Assembly (NCBI GenBank): GCA_030608865.1
Contig: JAUWDI010000015.1
Span: 1-11,680, forward strand
From: Anaerolineales bacterium
GTDB taxonomy: Bacteria > Chloroflexota > Anaerolineae > Anaerolineales > E44-bin32
Direction of reading: 5' to 3'
DNA: 11,680 bases
Shown here one piece after another: positions 1 through 6,672 of this stretch. The notes beneath the pieces were generated by a model, which was given only the letters and a program-made list of their open reading frames with translations, was not told the DNA's origin and did not search any database. Position numbers and translations under genes: made by a program. The stretch's first letter is position 1; every line of letters starts with the position of its first letter.

Positions 1-963
1 CGATTAGAGGTCACCGAACGTCAATACGCACAAGCCGAACTGCTGCAGCGCCTTGTTGAAGAAGAAGAGAGGGAGATCCCGCCCGTAAAGGCAGAGAGAC
101 GTAGGTTGCCTCTCATGCGTTGGGCGATAGCGCTCATCCTGATTCTCGCTGTGATTTTACCTTTCGGTTTCAGCCAGCTAGGTGTTGAAGGTTATGCTCT
201 TCCGAGTGTGGTATCCAGGGACCTCGCACCCTTGATCGATCTGATGGGCAGCATCCCTACGGATCGCCCAGCGCTGGTCGTATTCGATTACACGCCCGGT
301 TATAGCGGTGAGCTTGATACCGTCGCTGGCGCTTTGGTTGAGCATGCTGTAATGCGTTCACTCCCAATCGTAACCATTTCGACCCGCCCAACGGGACCAC
401 CACTGGCGGAGGGGATGCTAAACAAAATCGGCGCCGGTTACGGCGCTGTAAATGGAGAAAGCTACCTGCATCTGGGTTATCTCTCCGGAGGACCAACTGC
501 GGTTCAATTATTTGCGATTGCCCCGCGCAGCGTAGTTTTATCCGGGTATCACCTTCCCGAATCACTATCTGGAGGATCGGTTTGGGAGTCGCCCTTGCTT
601 CAGGGAGTACACAGGTTATCGGATTTCAATCTGGTCATCGTCATAACGGCAGGAACAGATACAGCACGTACATGGGTGGAACAGACACACCCATGGATAG
701 GAAGCACTCCTCTGGTGATGGTGTTAAGCACTGGAGCGGAACCGCTGGTGCGCCCTTATTTTGAAGCCTCTGAGCCACAGGTGGATGGAATCCTTACTGG
801 ATTACCGGCGGCTGTATCGTATCGGCAGTACAGCGGGTTGCCGCTTGATGCAAGTGTGCAATGGGATGCTTTTGGACTAGGGATGTTGGCTGTTGTATTA
901 ATCTTAATCGCTGGTGGAGCCTATGGAGTTGGTTTGTGGCTCATGCGTTTGCGAGAGCGTTGA
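1..963 (+). CDS. Bitopic membrane protein with extracytoplasmic domain, 5' end outside window
   Basis: The frame is open from base 1, so the gene starts upstream of the window. A TTG at 106 could be taken as a start, but the 35 codons before it are open and encode a plausible charged, Glu/Arg-rich cytoplasmic segment (EEEEREIPPVKAERRR). I therefore read it as a partial gene of 320 visible residues. A hydrophobic helix follows at about residues 41-60, then roughly 225 residues with alternating hydrophobic strands and helices that look Rossmann-like. Two notable stretches are VVFDYTPGYSGELD (93-106) and HLGYLSGGP (157-165). A second helix lies at about 290-313, before a basic tail (MRLRER). The expected topology is N-in, a large outside domain, C-in. 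I do not recognise an experimentally characterised family. It ends 17 bases before the next membrane protein gene, which suggests co-transcription and perhaps a shared complex. Function unknown. Confidence 0.8.
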   Translation, partial: RLEVTERQYAQAELLQRLVEEEEREIPPVKAERRRLPLMRWAIALILILAVILPFGFSQLGVEGYALPSVVSRDLAPLIDLMGSIPTDRPALVVFDYTPGYSGELDTVAGALVEHAVMRSLPIVTISTRPTGPPLAEGMLNKIGAGYGAVNGESYLHLGYLSGGPTAVQLFAIAPRSVVLSGYHLPESLSGGSVWESPLLQGVHRLSDFNLVIVITAGTDTARTWVEQTHPWIGSTPLVMVLSTGAEPLVRPYFEASEPQVDGILTGLPAAVSYRQYSGLPLDASVQWDAFGLGMLAVVLILIAGGAYGVGLWLMRLRER

Positions 964-980
964 TGAGAGGCGATAAGTAA

Positions 981-1706
981 ATGCCCGAGGTACCGCTCGA
1001 TTTCATCGAAATGATCATTGCTGCATTCATAACAGTGATGATCTTGAGCTACGTGATAGGCGACAATGTCCTCTTCAGAATTGCGACCTATCTATTCATT
1101 GGAATCGCTTCTGGCTTCGCCGGCGCCATCGCCTGGGAAAATATTGTAAAGCCCACACTTGTTCAGCCGCTCATTGAAGGTGGACTTGCCAAAATATTTT
1201 CGCCCGAGGGAGCCCTCACGTTCCTGATTCCGTGGATGCTCGCGCTGTTTATGCTATTTAAACTCTCACCCCGGCTGTCGCGATTCGGGGGTTTCCCGGT
1301 TGCGCTTCTCGTTGGTGTGGGGGCAGCGGTCGTTGTAGGGGGAAGCATCACGGGGACGTTGGTGCCGCAGAGCATGGCTGCAGCAGGCATGCTCTCACCG
1401 GCTACTGCTCTTCCTACCGCAGGCGAGCCCCTGTCCATATGGTTGGAAGGGCTCATTAGTGCATTGCTAACGATCGTGGCGACCATCAGCGTGTTGATCT
1501 ATTTCCGCTTCAGCGCCCAAAGGGACTTGGCAGGGGGGGCGCGGCGATCAAAGATCGCCGAAGTTTTTGCATATCTTGGTCAGATTTTTATAGCGGTAAC
1601 ATTTGGCGTGATGTATGCTGGCGCGTTAATGGCAACGATCGTCATCTTGGCGCAGCGATTTCAGTTCCTTCACGATGTGATCACCCGAATAGTGGGCGGG
1701 GCATGA
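981..1706 (+). CDS. Polytopic integral membrane protein of unknown function
   Basis: A 241-residue protein, largely hydrophobic. Likely membrane helices lie at about residues 8-27, 29-48, 79-95, 105-127, 155-176 and 193-228; the last stretch could hold one or two helices. A basic cytoplasmic-looking loop (RFSAQRDLAGGARRSK) falls between the last two regions, at about 176-191. The start is ATG with a purine-rich GAGAGG about 10 bases upstream, just after the stop of the preceding gene. The gene ends only 7 bases before the MutL-family gene, so translation of the two is probably coupled. No transporter or enzyme motif is visible. It could be the membrane anchor or channel partner of the ASKHA protein downstream, but that is inferred from position only. 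The coding sequence contains a G7 run and a terminator-like hairpin, both described separately. Confidence 0.85.
   Translation: MPEVPLDFIEMIIAAFITVMILSYVIGDNVLFRIATYLFIGIASGFAGAIAWENIVKPTLVQPLIEGGLAKIFSPEGALTFLIPWMLALFMLFKLSPRLSRFGGFPVALLVGVGAAVVVGGSITGTLVPQSMAAAGMLSPATALPTAGEPLSIWLEGLISALLTIVATISVLIYFRFSAQRDLAGGARRSKIAEVFAYLGQIFIAVTFGVMYAGALMATIVILAQRFQFLHDVITRIVGGA
1542..1568 (+). repeat. Terminator-like hairpin inside the membrane protein gene
   Basis: Two perfect 8-base arms (CGGCGATC at 1542-1549 and GATCGCCG at 1553-1560) flank an AAA loop. They are followed by AAG and then five T (1564-1568). This has the form of a compact rho-independent terminator, yet it lies within the reading frame of the polytopic membrane protein, about 150 bases before the MutL-family gene. 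A run of seven G (1533-1539) precedes it. The inverted repeat is directly visible; any effect on transcription is inference, and a three-base loop is short for a good terminator. Confidence 0.45.
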
Positions 1707-1713
1707 GAAGCCG

Positions 1714-3474
1714 ATGAGCTCGATACTAGATACCGATACCATATTAGCTGTCGATGTGGGCAGCGTGAGCACCCGAGCCAGCCTCTTCGATGTCGTCGAT
1801 GGCCATTTTCGCCTGATCGCTTCTGGTCGTGCACCATCAACTGTAAAAGCACCTTTGTCCGATATTAGCGAGGGTGTGCGTATGGCTCTCGATCAGGTGA
1901 AGGCTGTTACAGGAAGGACATTGCTGGACGAAACGGATTTGTTGATCATGCCCGTCACCAGCGGAGGATCGGGAGTAGACACTTTTGTGGCGACGGCTTC
2001 CGCGGGACCGAAGGTTCGAACGGTACTTGTGGGGCTGATGCCCGGTGTCTCCACAGATAGCGCATTGCGGCTCGCCGAATCGACATATTTGGATCTTGTG
2101 GGTGTCATTGACCTGCTCGACAGCCGACGTGAATCGGAGAAAATTGATCTCATCCTATCTGCCCGCCCGGATTTGATCCTTGTTGTCGGCGGAACGGATG
2201 GCGGCGCGCAGGATTCCGTCCTGCAATTAATCGAACTTGTCGCCGTCGCCAGTGAGCTTTTCTCTCCGAATCAAAGACCTCGGATCGTATACGCGGGCAA
2301 CCGCGAGCTGGGCGCTGCAATCGCTGACCGCGTGGGGGAGCGCCTCGATATCGCCCTTGCACCGAATGTAAGACCCAGTCTCCGGGTGGAGGACCTTGGG
2401 CATGCCCGGTTGGCGCTCGGTGAGGCGATTGCCGAAGCGCGCAATAAACGTGTGCACGGTTTTGATGAATTGGAACAATGGTCTGGCGGCAGTATGATGC
2501 TTACCGCCGATGCGTATGGACGGGTGATCCGTTATTTAAGCCGTATATATGACCCGGCGAAGGGTGTTCTCGGGGTGGATGTAGGCGCAACCAATACGAT
2601 GATCGCCGCAGCATTCGAAGGAGATCTGCGCTTGAGTGTTGAGACCGACCTGGGGTTGGGGGAACCCTTACCGACTCTGCTCCGGCATAGCAGTCTTAGC
2701 AACATTGCCCGTTGGCTGCCATCCGAAACATCGGAACGGACGATCTTAGATTACATCTATAATAAATCGATTAACCCGGCAACCGTTCCAGCGGAAGAGG
2801 AGGATCTTCTTCTAGAATTAGCGTTAGCACGTGAGATCCTCCGGTTTTCACTGAAACGCGCTCGCAAGCGCTGGCCCAAGGGTAGAGATCTCAAATCAAC
2901 CTGGTTGTTGCCATCAGTTGAACCGATTATCGCCAGCGGAAGTGTCCTGGCTAGAGCTCCTCGACCAGGGTATGCCGCATTGGCATTGCTGGACGCCTTA
3001 CAACCAACGGGGATAACAACGTTTGTGCTCGACCCGCATGGTCTCTCCCCCTCGCTTGGCGCAGCGTCAGGCTCGGTTCCAATGCTGACTGTCCATGTAT
3101 TAGAATCTGGGAGTTTCGTGAGCCTGGGGACGGTTGTGTCGCCGGTAGGGAATGCACGGATGGGGCGCAAGGTTCTTAGTCTGCACCTCGAACTTGAGAA
3201 AAGCAGCGAGGATGTAGTCGGCGAGGTTCGAATGGGCCAACTTGCAGTCGTACCGATCCGGCAAGGAGAACACGCTCACCTTACCCTCAGACCTGAAAGA
3301 GGAATCGATGTTGGTTTCGGAGGGCCTGGTAAAGCCGGTGCGCTGCGTATTGCCGGTGGGGCCGTTGGCTTGATCATCGACGCCCGCGGGCGACCGCTTG
3401 TACTTGCCAAAGATCCTGGTCGTCGCAGAGAGTTGAATAAGAAGTGGTTGTTTGACATCGGAGCCGTAGCATGA
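1714..3474 (+). CDS. MutL-family ASKHA-fold ATPase (glutamate mutase MutL-like)
   Basis: A 586-residue soluble protein with the hallmarks of the MutL/GlmL family. An ASKHA phosphate-loop motif lies near the N-terminus (LAVDVGSVSTRASLFDV, 11-27, with Asp14 and Gly16). Then come the VLVGLMPGVS segment, the diagnostic PDLILVVGGTDGG (152-164), an AGNRELGAAI stretch and APNVRPSL. A second actin-like phosphate motif is GVLGVDVGATNTM, with Asp289. GlmL accompanies adenosylcobalamin-dependent glutamate mutase and is thought to chaperone or reactivate it. This protein is longer than clostridial GlmL, which to my recollection is about 460 residues, with a C-terminal extension rich in beta strands. No mutase subunit or B12-binding motif (DxHxxG) is encoded nearby, so a glutamate-mutase role is doubtful. 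The ATG lies 7 bases after the upstream stop with only a weak ribosome binding site, pointing to translational coupling. Family assignment is firm; the job here is not known. Confidence 0.88.
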   Translation: MSSILDTDTILAVDVGSVSTRASLFDVVDGHFRLIASGRAPSTVKAPLSDISEGVRMALDQVKAVTGRTLLDETDLLIMPVTSGGSGVDTFVATASAGPKVRTVLVGLMPGVSTDSALRLAESTYLDLVGVIDLLDSRRESEKIDLILSARPDLILVVGGTDGGAQDSVLQLIELVAVASELFSPNQRPRIVYAGNRELGAAIADRVGERLDIALAPNVRPSLRVEDLGHARLALGEAIAEARNKRVHGFDELEQWSGGSMMLTADAYGRVIRYLSRIYDPAKGVLGVDVGATNTMIAAAFEGDLRLSVETDLGLGEPLPTLLRHSSLSNIARWLPSETSERTILDYIYNKSINPATVPAEEEDLLLELALAREILRFSLKRARKRWPKGRDLKSTWLLPSVEPIIASGSVLARAPRPGYAALALLDALQPTGITTFVLDPHGLSPSLGAASGSVPMLTVHVLESGSFVSLGTVVSPVGNARMGRKVLSLHLELEKSSEDVVGEVRMGQLAVVPIRQGEHAHLTLRPERGIDVGFGGPGKAGALRIAGGAVGLIIDARGRPLVLAKDPGRRRELNKKWLFDIGAVA

Positions 3475-3507
3475 GGTATTGGCACCATTCTTGCATCTTC
3501 AGGCTCA

Positions 3508-4587
3508 GTGGTTCATAGCATGAGCGAATTGTTTTTGTCTTCGATGACGCATGTCATCCCTATTACAGTTATCCGCCGCGAGCGTGTTCTTCCGGTTCCG
3601 GGGGCGGTTTTAGTGCGTGTAAACGAGCGTATTCAGGCTGCCGACGTTGTCGCCGAAGCTGAAATCGACCCAAAACATTATTATCTGGATGTTGCCCGTG
3701 GATTGGGTATCTCGGTGAAGGATGCAGGGCGCTATATTACCTGCCAGAAGGGTGACCGAGTGGAAACGGGTGATGTGCTCGCGGGTCCAGCAGGAGTACC
3801 ACGCAGAACGGTGCGTGCTCCTGCATCAGGTCGCATTGTTGGGATAAACAGGGGCCGAATTCTCATGGAGTCCTTTGGCAAAGTGTTGCAGATAAAGGCT
3901 GGCTTCCCTGGAAAGGTAATCTCATCGGATGGGGCGCAGGCTGTAACGATTGAAGCGATAGGCACCTTGATCCAAGGCGTCTGGGGTAATGGGCTGCAGA
4001 ATTACGGCGTCATGCGCCTTGTGGGTGATGGCCCATCCTCGCGGCTGCAGACGGATCAGTTGGATGTCAATCTGCGCGGGGCAGTCCTGGTCGCGGGGAT
4101 ATGTGACCATCCGGCGCCGTTTCATCAGGCGACTGAACTCTCAGTTCGCGGGGTGATCCTGGGTGGGATGCCATCTGAATTGATCCCGGTTGCACGCAGG
4201 CTGCCTTATCCGGTTTTGCTCACCGATGGATTCGGAGAGCATCCCATTAATGCGGCCGCGTTCAATCTTTTTGTAAGCAATGTGGGGCGCGAGGTCGCGG
4301 TTGATGCAGGCTGTGCCTGGCCGCAACCCGGGCAACGTCCGGAGGCGATCATCCCGCAACCATCCAGTCGTCAAGTGTCTCACCCTGATCGGGTGGTATC
4401 GGTGAAACCGGGGGTGAGAGTGCGTGTTCTGAAGCCGCCTTATCAGGGTGAAGTCGCCGTGGTTAAAGAAATACTTAAACGCGTCGAGACGTACCCGAGC
4501 GGAATTCGCGCTAAAAGCGCAACGATCGAAATTGATGGAGTTGGAACCAAAACGGTTCCACTCGCGAATATCGAGATACTGCAGTGA
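3508..4587 (+). CDS. Barrel-sandwich (lipoyl/RnfC-like) protein with KOW-like C-terminus
   Basis: A protein of up to 359 residues without a signal peptide or membrane helix. Residues about 35-125 contain two motifs typical of barrel-sandwich hybrid folds: VPGAVLVRVNERIQAADVVA, and GDRVETGDVLAGP followed by VRAPASGRIVGINRGRIL. The middle (about 150-270) has the stretch RGVILGGMPSELIPVARRLP and resembles no enzyme I know. The last 65 residues look like a KOW/SH3 barrel: GVRVRVLKPPYQGEVAVVKEI, then a strand pair ending VPLANIEIL. No lysine sits in a clear DKM/EAMK lipoylation or biotinylation context, so the barrel is probably structural. The start is uncertain: GTG 3508 is the longest, ATG 3520 is possible, and ATG 3544 begins directly at THVIPITVIRR, where the folded part seems to start. 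None has a strong ribosome binding site. It lies 33 bases after the MutL-like gene, in the same reading frame, and probably acts with it. Confidence 0.82.
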   Translation: MVHSMSELFLSSMTHVIPITVIRRERVLPVPGAVLVRVNERIQAADVVAEAEIDPKHYYLDVARGLGISVKDAGRYITCQKGDRVETGDVLAGPAGVPRRTVRAPASGRIVGINRGRILMESFGKVLQIKAGFPGKVISSDGAQAVTIEAIGTLIQGVWGNGLQNYGVMRLVGDGPSSRLQTDQLDVNLRGAVLVAGICDHPAPFHQATELSVRGVILGGMPSELIPVARRLPYPVLLTDGFGEHPINAAAFNLFVSNVGREVAVDAGCAWPQPGQRPEAIIPQPSSRQVSHPDRVVSVKPGVRVRVLKPPYQGEVAVVKEILKRVETYPSGIRAKSATIEIDGVGTKTVPLANIEILQ

Positions 4588-4646
4588 TTCGAGCAGGTGG
4601 TGGCCAAACCGCGGAGAAAATGACTGCGTGCAGGCCCATAAAAGCT

Positions 4647-4652
4647 GAGGAG
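4647..4652 (+). promoter_or_regulatory. Strong ribosome binding site before the LPATG protein
   Basis: GAGGAG ends 8 bases before ATG 4661. It is the best Shine-Dalgarno match in the left operon and fixes this start. The 73 bases after the preceding stop carry no convincing -35/-10 pair, so read-through transcription from the operon is more likely than a separate promoter. Confidence 0.7.
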
Positions 4653-4660
4653 TAGAGACC

Positions 4661-5215
4661 ATGGCAGAAGAATTTGATGTAGGGGCTCCATTGCCCGAGG
4701 AATCATCTAATCGGACATTCGTAATCGCAGCTGTCTCGCTGGGCGGTTTGCTGGTTCTAAGCATGATCTGTCTGTTGGTTTATGCTTTGGTGCTGGCGCC
4801 GCAGCAGCAAGAGGCTCGGGCCACAGACGTGGTGGTTGTCAACCAACAGAACACCGAGGAAGCGTTGACTCAAACTGCTGTCGTCGTTGAACGGACGCCG
4901 TCGCGCACACCGATCGTGACGGAGCTGCCGATCGAAACAGCGACGGTGACACCCACGCTGGTGGTTGTCCTTCCAACGGACACACCGACGCCGTTCCTGA
5001 CCTTGCCTACCTTAGCGCCGGAAACGGCTACAGCTGCGGCTCAATTGACCCTGGCTGCAGGACAGGGAGGCGGTGGAGAAACGCCAACACCAACGGCTCT
5101 TCCTGCAACCGGTTTTGCAGATGAAGTCGGCATTCCAGCGTTGGCGCTGGCAGGTGGATTACTTCTGGCTTTAATATTCATCGTACGCAGTTTGCGGACT
5201 CGGGTCACTACTTAA
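4661..5215 (+). CDS. Small surface-exposed membrane protein with Thr/Pro-rich spacer and LPATG-like tail
   Basis: A 184-residue protein. A short acidic N-terminus (1-18) precedes a strong hydrophobic helix (about 19-46). Then comes a low-complexity extracytoplasmic stretch rich in Thr, Pro, Val and Ala (about 52-145, including TDTPTPFLTLPTLAPETATA). The C-terminus has LPATG at 147-151, a hydrophobic helix (about 157-176) and a short basic end (RSLRTRVTT). This order (LPxTG, hydrophobic segment, basic tail) is the classical sortase sorting signal. The first helix is more like a signal anchor than a cleavable peptide, because the N-region is acidic and no clear cleavage site is visible. The spacer could be glycosylated. 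Alternatively the protein simply spans the membrane twice with an exposed Thr/Pro loop. No sortase gene is in the window. It is the last gene before the hairpin at 5259, hence probably the 3' end of the operon. Confidence 0.82.
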   Translation: MAEEFDVGAPLPEESSNRTFVIAAVSLGGLLVLSMICLLVYALVLAPQQQEARATDVVVVNQQNTEEALTQTAVVVERTPSRTPIVTELPIETATVTPTLVVVLPTDTPTPFLTLPTLAPETATAAAQLTLAAGQGGGGETPTPTALPATGFADEVGIPALALAGGLLLALIFIVRSLRTRVTT

Positions 5216-5258
5216 TAGCTAGTTTGTTAATCACCTGCTCGACAACTGAACTGCTGGT

Positions 5259-5292
5259 GGCAGGGTCAGCCTGATGTTGACCCTGCCTTCTT
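5259..5292 (+). terminator. Perfect 10-bp hairpin with T-rich tail between the two operons
   Basis: GGCAGGGTCA (5259-5268) and TGACCCTGCC (5278-5287) are perfect reverse complements around a 9-base loop, followed by TTCTT. Position and form fit a rho-independent terminator for the left operon. The T tract is interrupted by C and G, so efficiency may be modest. Only 9 bases separate the stem from the ribosome binding site of the ATPase gene, so the hairpin may also act as a leader structure or, as a DNA palindrome, as an operator. Confidence 0.6.
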
Positions 5293-5296
5293 GTGT

Positions 5297-5300
5297 GGAG
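5297..5300 (+). promoter_or_regulatory. Ribosome binding site deciding the ATPase start
   Basis: GGAG ends 5 bases before ATG 5306. This favours ATG 5306 over the in-frame TTG at 5291, which would place the Shine-Dalgarno inside the gene and whose own upstream region is the hairpin stem. Confidence 0.65.
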
Positions 5301-5305
5301 ATTTG

Positions 5306-6628
5306 ATGGCGAAGAAAGTTACTCCTTTTTCATCCCTCACCGAAACTGTGCTAACTGAACTTGCTGCGGGCCACTGCGTCTCGATTACCGGTCTGAGCAA
5401 CAGCGGAAAATCCAACTTGATGCGCTCGCTGGCGGATCAGAATGTAAAGAAGTTCTATAAGGCGAAAGCCGGTCGGCCCGGCTTCCTTATTTATATCGAC
5501 TGCAACCGGGCAGTAGCGATTTCGGGGCAGGCATTTTACGAAGTTGTGCTGCGGTCAACGCTGGAGCGCCTTTCTGATGAGGTTCCAAATTCCTTATTAA
5601 CAAATCTGCAGGGTTACCATCAGACAATTACAGAGGCGGATTCAACTTTCACAGCATCCCTCTCTTTCAACCTGGCGCTTTCGGAATTGGGCAAGGAGCT
5701 GGGTCAAAATTTATGCCTGCTTTTTGATGAGTTTGACGAGATTTACACCGCTTTAGATAATCGTGCGCTCCTGAATTTACGCGCACTCCGTGATCGCTTC
5801 CGCGATCGTCTTGTTTTTGCGACGGCCACGAGGCGCCGGTTATCAGGGTTGCGTGGCGACGCGATTGAGGATGAATTCGCTGAACTCTTTTCTCGGTTTA
5901 CATATAATATGCCGCTGCTTAGTATTGCCGAATCTCGTGCACTATTAGCCAGTCTAAATCTCCCCGATCTGAAGAAAGAAGTCCAGGATAAGGCATTTGA
6001 ACTGGCAGGTGGGCACCCGGGGATGTTGGTGGCGGTGTCTCAAGCTTTAGCTCATCTCCCTAAGGATTGGGAAGGGGATCTCGCGGCTTATGTTCGTCTA
6101 GAGCCCCAACCACGAGCCGAATGCATGAAGCTGTGGTATCAGCTCAATGCAGACGAACGAGCTGGTTTATCCTCACTTGTGCTCGAGCCGAACGCTGGTC
6201 TGCCCCAGCAGCAAATACGCCATTTGACCTCCTTGGGCATGCTCGTCGCCAATCAGCCATTCTCGCCGATCTTCGCTGATTTTATCGCCAGAAAGAGCCG
6301 AGGGCATGATGTCGAAGTGCGGGGGGTATATCTCGACACCGATTCCGGCGATGTATGGGTTGATGGCGTTCGCATCCCAGTTCTCACGGATTTGGAGTAT
6401 CGATTATTGGAACTACTATATGAGAGACGGGATAAGCTGACAGATAAGTTCCAGATCGTGACCGCGGTATGGGGGGAGGAATACCTCGGGAGCGTCGATG
6501 ATGCTCGTGTTGAGAAACTGATCAGCCGCCTGCGAGGGAAGATCGAGCCCAATCCCACCAGCCCAATCTATTTAATCACTCGACGGGGCCGAGGTTATAA
6601 GCTGCTTACAACCCCGAGGTCAACTTAA
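5306..6628 (+). CDS. STAND/AAA-type ATPase with C-terminal OmpR/PhoB-type winged helix
   Basis: A 440-residue protein starting at ATG 5306 (see the ribosome binding site entry). The N-terminal half is a P-loop ATPase: Walker A is GLSNSGKS (29-36), and Walker B is LCLLFDEFDE (136-145) with Asp141 and Glu142. A sensor-like strand VFATATRRR follows, and then a helical region with AGGHPGML, the pattern seen after the ATPase core in Cdc6/STAND-like proteins. Residues about 340-437 form an OmpR/PhoB-type winged helix: a strand VDGVRIPVLTDLEYRLLELL, a recognition-helix region DDARVEKLISRLRGKIE, and the wing LITRRGRGYKLL. There is no receiver domain, so control would come through ATP/ADP state, ligand or partner binding rather than direct phosphorylation. 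The order ATPase then winged helix is the reverse of SARP-type regulators. It lies 44 bases upstream of a large histidine kinase gene, suggesting that the three proteins serve one signalling pathway. It is likely a transcription regulator; its target is unknown. Confidence 0.87.
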   Translation: MAKKVTPFSSLTETVLTELAAGHCVSITGLSNSGKSNLMRSLADQNVKKFYKAKAGRPGFLIYIDCNRAVAISGQAFYEVVLRSTLERLSDEVPNSLLTNLQGYHQTITEADSTFTASLSFNLALSELGKELGQNLCLLFDEFDEIYTALDNRALLNLRALRDRFRDRLVFATATRRRLSGLRGDAIEDEFAELFSRFTYNMPLLSIAESRALLASLNLPDLKKEVQDKAFELAGGHPGMLVAVSQALAHLPKDWEGDLAAYVRLEPQPRAECMKLWYQLNADERAGLSSLVLEPNAGLPQQQIRHLTSLGMLVANQPFSPIFADFIARKSRGHDVEVRGVYLDTDSGDVWVDGVRIPVLTDLEYRLLELLYERRDKLTDKFQIVTAVWGEEYLGSVDDARVEKLISRLRGKIEPNPTSPIYLITRRGRGYKLLTTPRST

Positions 6629-6672
6629 CATTCCGATCACAGTTGCCGCCTAGTTAGGGATGGAGATCTCAG

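Noticed and set aside
106..108. TTG as a true start for the first gene
   Set aside because: The frame is open to the window edge and no Shine-Dalgarno is evident at a proper distance, so an upstream start outside the window is more likely.
671..695. 8-base inverted repeat CATGGGTG-N9-CACCCATG
   Set aside because: It is perfect, but lies in the middle of a coding region without a T tract, near any promoter or gene end. An arm of this length is expected by chance somewhere in about 12 kb.
3790..3824. Bulged hairpin GCAGGAG-TAC-CACGC pairing with GCGTG-CTCCTGC inside the KOW-like gene
   Set aside because: The 12 paired bases are interrupted by a 3-base bulge and encode part of the barrel-sandwich region (PAGVPRRTVRAPAS). 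No T tract or regulatory position makes it meaningful.
4141..4764. Long antisense open frame of 207 codons across the KOW-like gene and the start of the next gene
   Set aside because: It overlaps two well-supported + strand genes, has a composition unlike a folded protein (many Arg, His, Pro and Ser), no ribosome binding site and no recognisable motif. It is an antisense shadow.
5291..5305. TTG start giving a 445-residue ATPase
   Set aside because: The upstream region is the hairpin stem, the added residues (MCGDL) have no conserved look, and GGAG with ATG 5306 has correct spacing.
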